Both the position numbers and the translations under genes were made by a program. A DNA stretch of 5,917 nt, from contig JARLGP010000220.1 in the NCBI GenBank assembly GCA_031292735.1, forward strand, positions 1 through 5,917. The letters are read 5' to 3'. Shown piece after piece: positions 4,192-5,917 of the stretch. Position 1 is the first letter of the stretch. The number at the start of each line of letters is the position of its first letter. The notes beneath the pieces are model-generated. The model made no database searches. It was not told the origin of the DNA and was given only the letters and a program-made list of their open reading frames with translations. The stretch is from Holophaga sp. Lineage in GTDB: Bacteria; Acidobacteriota; Holophagae; Holophagales; Holophagaceae.

Positions 4192-5079
4192 TCAGGCCTG
4201 CAGGAACGGCAGCACCTCGGCCAGGAGCGCCTCCGGCGCCTCCTCGGCCACATAGTGGCCGCAGTCCAGCGCCTTGCCGCGCACGTCCAGGGCCACCCGG
4301 CGCCATTCCGCCAGGGGGTCCACCACCTTGTCCACCACCCCCCGGCCGCCCCACAGGGCCAGCATGGGGCACTGGACCTTCCGGCCCTGGGCCAGGTCCA
4401 AACGGTCATGCTCCAGGTCGATGCCGGCGCTGGCCCGGTAGTCTTCGCACAGGCCGTGCACGGTGCGCGGGTCGCGGATGCACCGGGCGTACTCGGCATA
4501 GGCCGCCTCGGTGAAGGGCGCCAGGCCGGCGCTGCGTCCGCCGAGGGTGTGCTTCAGATACAGCTCCGGGTCGGCGGAGATGAGCGTTTCCGGGAACGGG
4601 AACGGGCGGATGAGGAAGAACCAGTGGAAATACTGGGTGGCGAAGGCGAGGTTGGTGTGCTCGTACATGGCCAGGGTCGGGGCGATGTCCAGGGTGACCA
4701 GCTTCTGGACCCGCTCCGGGTGGTCCACGGCCATGCGGTGCGCCACCCGGGCGCCGCGGTCGTGGGCCAGCACCCGGAATTGCGGAAAGCCCAGGGCCTG
4801 CATGACCTCCACCTGGTCCTGGGCCATCACCCGCTTGGCGTAGTTGCTGTGGTCGGGCAGCCCGGCAGGCTTGCCGCTGTCGCCGTAGCCGCGCAGGTCG
4901 GTGGCCACCACGGTGAAGTGCCGGGCCAGTCCGGCGGCCACCTTGTGCCAGATGGCGTGGGTCTGGGGATGCCCATGCAGCAGCAGCAGGGGCGGGCCGC
5001 TGCCGGCGCGCACCAGGCTGATCTCTTCTCCGTTGGCCTTCAGGCGAAGCTGGGCAAAATGCTCGAACATGGCGCCCAT
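4192..5079 (-). CDS. Alpha/beta hydrolase, haloacetate dehalogenase-like
   Basis: A 295-residue alpha/beta-fold hydrolase closely resembling fluoroacetate/haloacetate dehalogenases, which replace the halogen of haloacetates by hydroxide. The oxyanion motif HGHPQTHAIWHK is at 35-46 and DLRGYGDSGKP at 61-71. The nucleophile Asp107 sits in HDRGARVAHR, with Arg108 and Arg111 at the carboxylate-binding positions. Asp131 (TLDIAPT) and His275 (CGHYVAEEAPE) complete the triad. His152-Trp153 and Tyr214 (CEDYRA) match the halide-stabilising residues of the fluoroacetate enzymes. The start is uncertain: ATG 5079 or ATG 5070, neither with a strong Shine-Dalgarno sequence; the frame stays open further upstream only through antisense rpoZ. 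The gene stands alone, after the rpoZ terminator. Actual substrate is unproven, and an epoxide or ester hydrolase role is possible. Confidence 0.85.
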   Translation of the reverse strand: MGAMFEHFAQLRLKANGEEISLVRAGSGPPLLLLHGHPQTHAIWHKVAAGLARHFTVVATDLRGYGDSGKPAGLPDHSNYAKRVMAQDQVEVMQALGFPQFRVLAHDRGARVAHRMAVDHPERVQKLVTLDIAPTLAMYEHTNLAFATQYFHWFFLIRPFPFPETLISADPELYLKHTLGGRSAGLAPFTEAAYAEYARCIRDPRTVHGLCEDYRASAGIDLEHDRLDLAQGRKVQCPMLALWGGRGVVDKVVDPLAEWRRVALDVRGKALDCGHYVAEEAPEALLAEVLPFLQA

Positions 5080-5106
5080 TCTACGGGAACCGGGCCGGCG
5101 AAACAC

Positions 5107-5131
5107 GGAAAAAGCCCCGAAGGGCTTTTCC
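5107..5131 (-). terminator. Intrinsic terminator of rpoZ
   Basis: On the minus strand AAAAGCCC (5129-5122), a TTCG loop (5121-5118) and GGGCTTTT (5117-5110) form a perfect 8-bp stem closed by a stable C(UUCG)G tetraloop, with a T-rich right arm. It begins 20 nt after the rpoZ stop and ends before the hydrolase start, so it separates the two genes. The symmetric A/T arms could also work in the opposite direction. Confidence 0.85.
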
Positions 5132-5150
5132 GGTTGGCGCGGGGCCGGTG

Positions 5151-5435
5151 CTATTCCACCGAGATGGGGATCTCCGTGGTGTAGTCCAGGGTGATGACTT
5201 CCGGCTCCTCGAAGGCGATGCGGCCTTCTTCCACTTCCTTGATGGCCACCTGGGCCCAGAACGAGGCGAGCCGGGGGGCCTCCTGGGGCTGGCCCAGCTT
5301 GTTCATGGGGACCTGGACCTCCACCTTGGGATAAGCTCCGCGCTGCAGCTGCTCGCAACGCTTGCCGGTGATCACCACGAAACGGTACTTGTTCGCGATT
5401 TCTTCCGGGATGTGTACAACAGTGCGTTGGGTCAT
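5151..5435 (-). CDS. rpoZ: DNA-directed RNA polymerase omega subunit
   Basis: A 94-residue protein of the omega family, the small subunit that clamps and folds the beta' subunit. The diagnostic region is NKYRFVVITGKRCEQLQRGA (15-34), corresponding to the family's N-[RK]-[FY]-x-L-V-xxx-[AG]-K-R-A-R-Q-L-xxG signature. A second conserved block, VAIKEVEEGRIAF (63-75), matches the usual A-L-x-E-[IV]-xxG-[KR]-[IV] segment. A Pro/Gln-containing stretch (41-57) lies between the two blocks, and the C-terminal tail is short and acidic. The Met at 5435 has a GAGGG Shine-Dalgarno sequence (5446-5442) 6 nt ahead. A terminator follows directly, so it appears monocistronic. It is transcribed divergently from coaBC, whereas many bacteria have the two genes in the same direction. 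Confidence 0.88.
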   Translation of the reverse strand: MTQRTVVHIPEEIANKYRFVVITGKRCEQLQRGAYPKVEVQVPMNKLGQPQEAPRLASFWAQVAIKEVEEGRIAFEEPEVITLDYTTEIPISVE

Positions 5436-5456
5436 GGATTGCCCTCGAAGGAAGCA

Positions 5457-5485
5457 AGTGTATCAAGGAAACGGCGGCATTTCCA
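5457..5485 (-). promoter_or_regulatory. Candidate sigma70 promoter of rpoZ
   Basis: On the minus strand TGGAAA (5485-5480) and TACACT (5462-5457) are separated by exactly 17 nt. Initiation would fall near 5450, giving a leader of about 15 nt that still contains the GAGGG binding site. The -10 hexamer is identical to that proposed for the HigBA operon. Predicted by eye. Confidence 0.4.
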
Positions 5486-5513
5486 GCGGTAGGATGTATC
5501 CGGAGGATTCCTC

Positions 5514-5917
5514 ATGAAGATTCTGCTCGGCATCACCGGCGGCATCGCCGCCTACCGTGGTGCGGAATTGGCCCGAACCCTCATCAAGCGCGGCCATGGG
5601 GTGCGTTGCTGTCTCACCGAGGCGGGTTCCCGGTTCATCACCCCGCTCACCCTGGCCTCGCTCACCGGGGAGCCCTGCTTCGGCGCCAACCCCGAGTACC
5701 ATGAATGGCGCCCCAATCCCATCATCGAGCACGTGGACCTGGCCCGGTGGGCCGACGTGGTGGCGGTGGCGCCGGCCACCGCCGACATCATGGGCAAGAC
5801 CGCGGGCGGCTTGGCCGACGACCTGCTGTCCACCCTGCTGCTGGCCACCACGGCCAAGGTGCTTTGGGCTCCGGCCATGAACCGGGCCATGTGGGCCCAC
5901 CCGGCGGTGCAGGCCAA
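5514..5917 (+). CDS. coaBC: CoaBC (phosphopantothenoylcysteine decarboxylase/synthetase), 5' part
   Basis: The frame is open from the ATG at 5514 to the window edge (134 complete codons), so only the N-terminal CoaC part is seen. CoaBC ligates cysteine to 4'-phosphopantothenate and decarboxylates the product to phosphopantetheine in coenzyme A synthesis. The flavoprotein signature is clear: GITGGIAAYRGAELARTL (6-23), then HVDLARWADVVAVAPATADI (73-92), where the His is the expected catalytic residue, GLADDLLSTLLLA (98-110), and the closing APAMNRAMW (117-125). GGAGG (5501-5505) lies 8 nt before the start. The CoaB synthetase half should follow beyond 5917. It is divergent from rpoZ with a 78-nt gap. 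The gene was historically called dfp. Confidence 0.93.
   Translation, partial: MKILLGITGGIAAYRGAELARTLIKRGHGVRCCLTEAGSRFITPLTLASLTGEPCFGANPEYHEWRPNPIIEHVDLARWADVVAVAPATADIMGKTAGGLADDLLSTLLLATTAKVLWAPAMNRAMWAHPAVQA

Noticed and set aside
4045..5184. 379-residue plus-strand ORF
   Set aside because: Antisense shadow of the hydrolase and its flanks; composition is skewed and no motif is visible.
5080..5466. N-terminal extension of the hydrolase up to 5466
   Set aside because: It would be translated across the rpoZ terminator and antisense-frame rpoZ sequence. The hydrolase fold begins right after the Met at 5079/5070, and 295 residues is the normal length.
1..5917. CRISPR array, tRNA or rRNA genes
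   Set aside because: No regularly spaced repeats, no cloverleaf with a CCA end, and no rRNA-like conserved stretches were found on either strand.

Overview
The window is GC-rich, densely coding bacterial chromosome. It combines housekeeping genes (omega subunit of RNA polymerase, CoaBC, aminofutalosine synthase MqnE, 5-formyltetrahydrofolate cyclo-ligase) with accessory toxin-antitoxin (TA) material. MqnE means menaquinone is made by the futalosine route. Together with the gene content and GC-rich codon use, this would suit an Acidobacteriota (Holophaga/Geothrix-like) or deltaproteobacterial-type anaerobe. That placement is an inference from family knowledge and cannot be settled from this sequence.

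Layout. Bases 1-780 (+) hold a frameshifted DUF4160 relic followed by an intact DUF2442-HTH gene, the usual two partners of a TA-like pair with the first one broken. Bases 781-1011 carry no intact gene; they hold a possible DUF2442 scrap and then a promoter with an overlapping 26-bp imperfect palindrome. Bases 1012-1602 (+) are a HigB/HigA-type TA operon (RelE/ParE-fold toxin first, HTH antitoxin second). Bases 1671-3364 (-) are mqnE followed by the 5-FTHF cyclo-ligase gene with an ATGA overlap. Bases 3460-4076 (-) are a VapB/VapC (Phd-type antitoxin, PIN toxin) pair with a GTGA overlap. Bases 4192-5079 (-) encode a haloacetate-dehalogenase-like alpha/beta hydrolase. It is separated from rpoZ (5151-5435, -) by a clear UUCG-loop terminator. 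At the right edge coaBC (5514 onward, +) starts divergently from rpoZ and runs off the window.

The most notable structure is a 148-bp direct repeat (689-836 and 1626-1773, 8 mismatches) that brackets the HigBA cassette. Each copy holds the same convergent gene junction: the 3' end of the DUF2442-HTH gene and, on the other strand, the 3' end of the cyclo-ligase gene. In the left copy the HTH gene is whole and the cyclo-ligase is a fossil; in the right copy the reverse is true. So the HigBA segment interrupts a formerly continuous HTH/cyclo-ligase neighbourhood by duplication or by integration through shared sequence, not by simple transposition. Three TA-type loci lie within about 4 kb, which marks this as a small accessory hot spot set into core metabolic genes.
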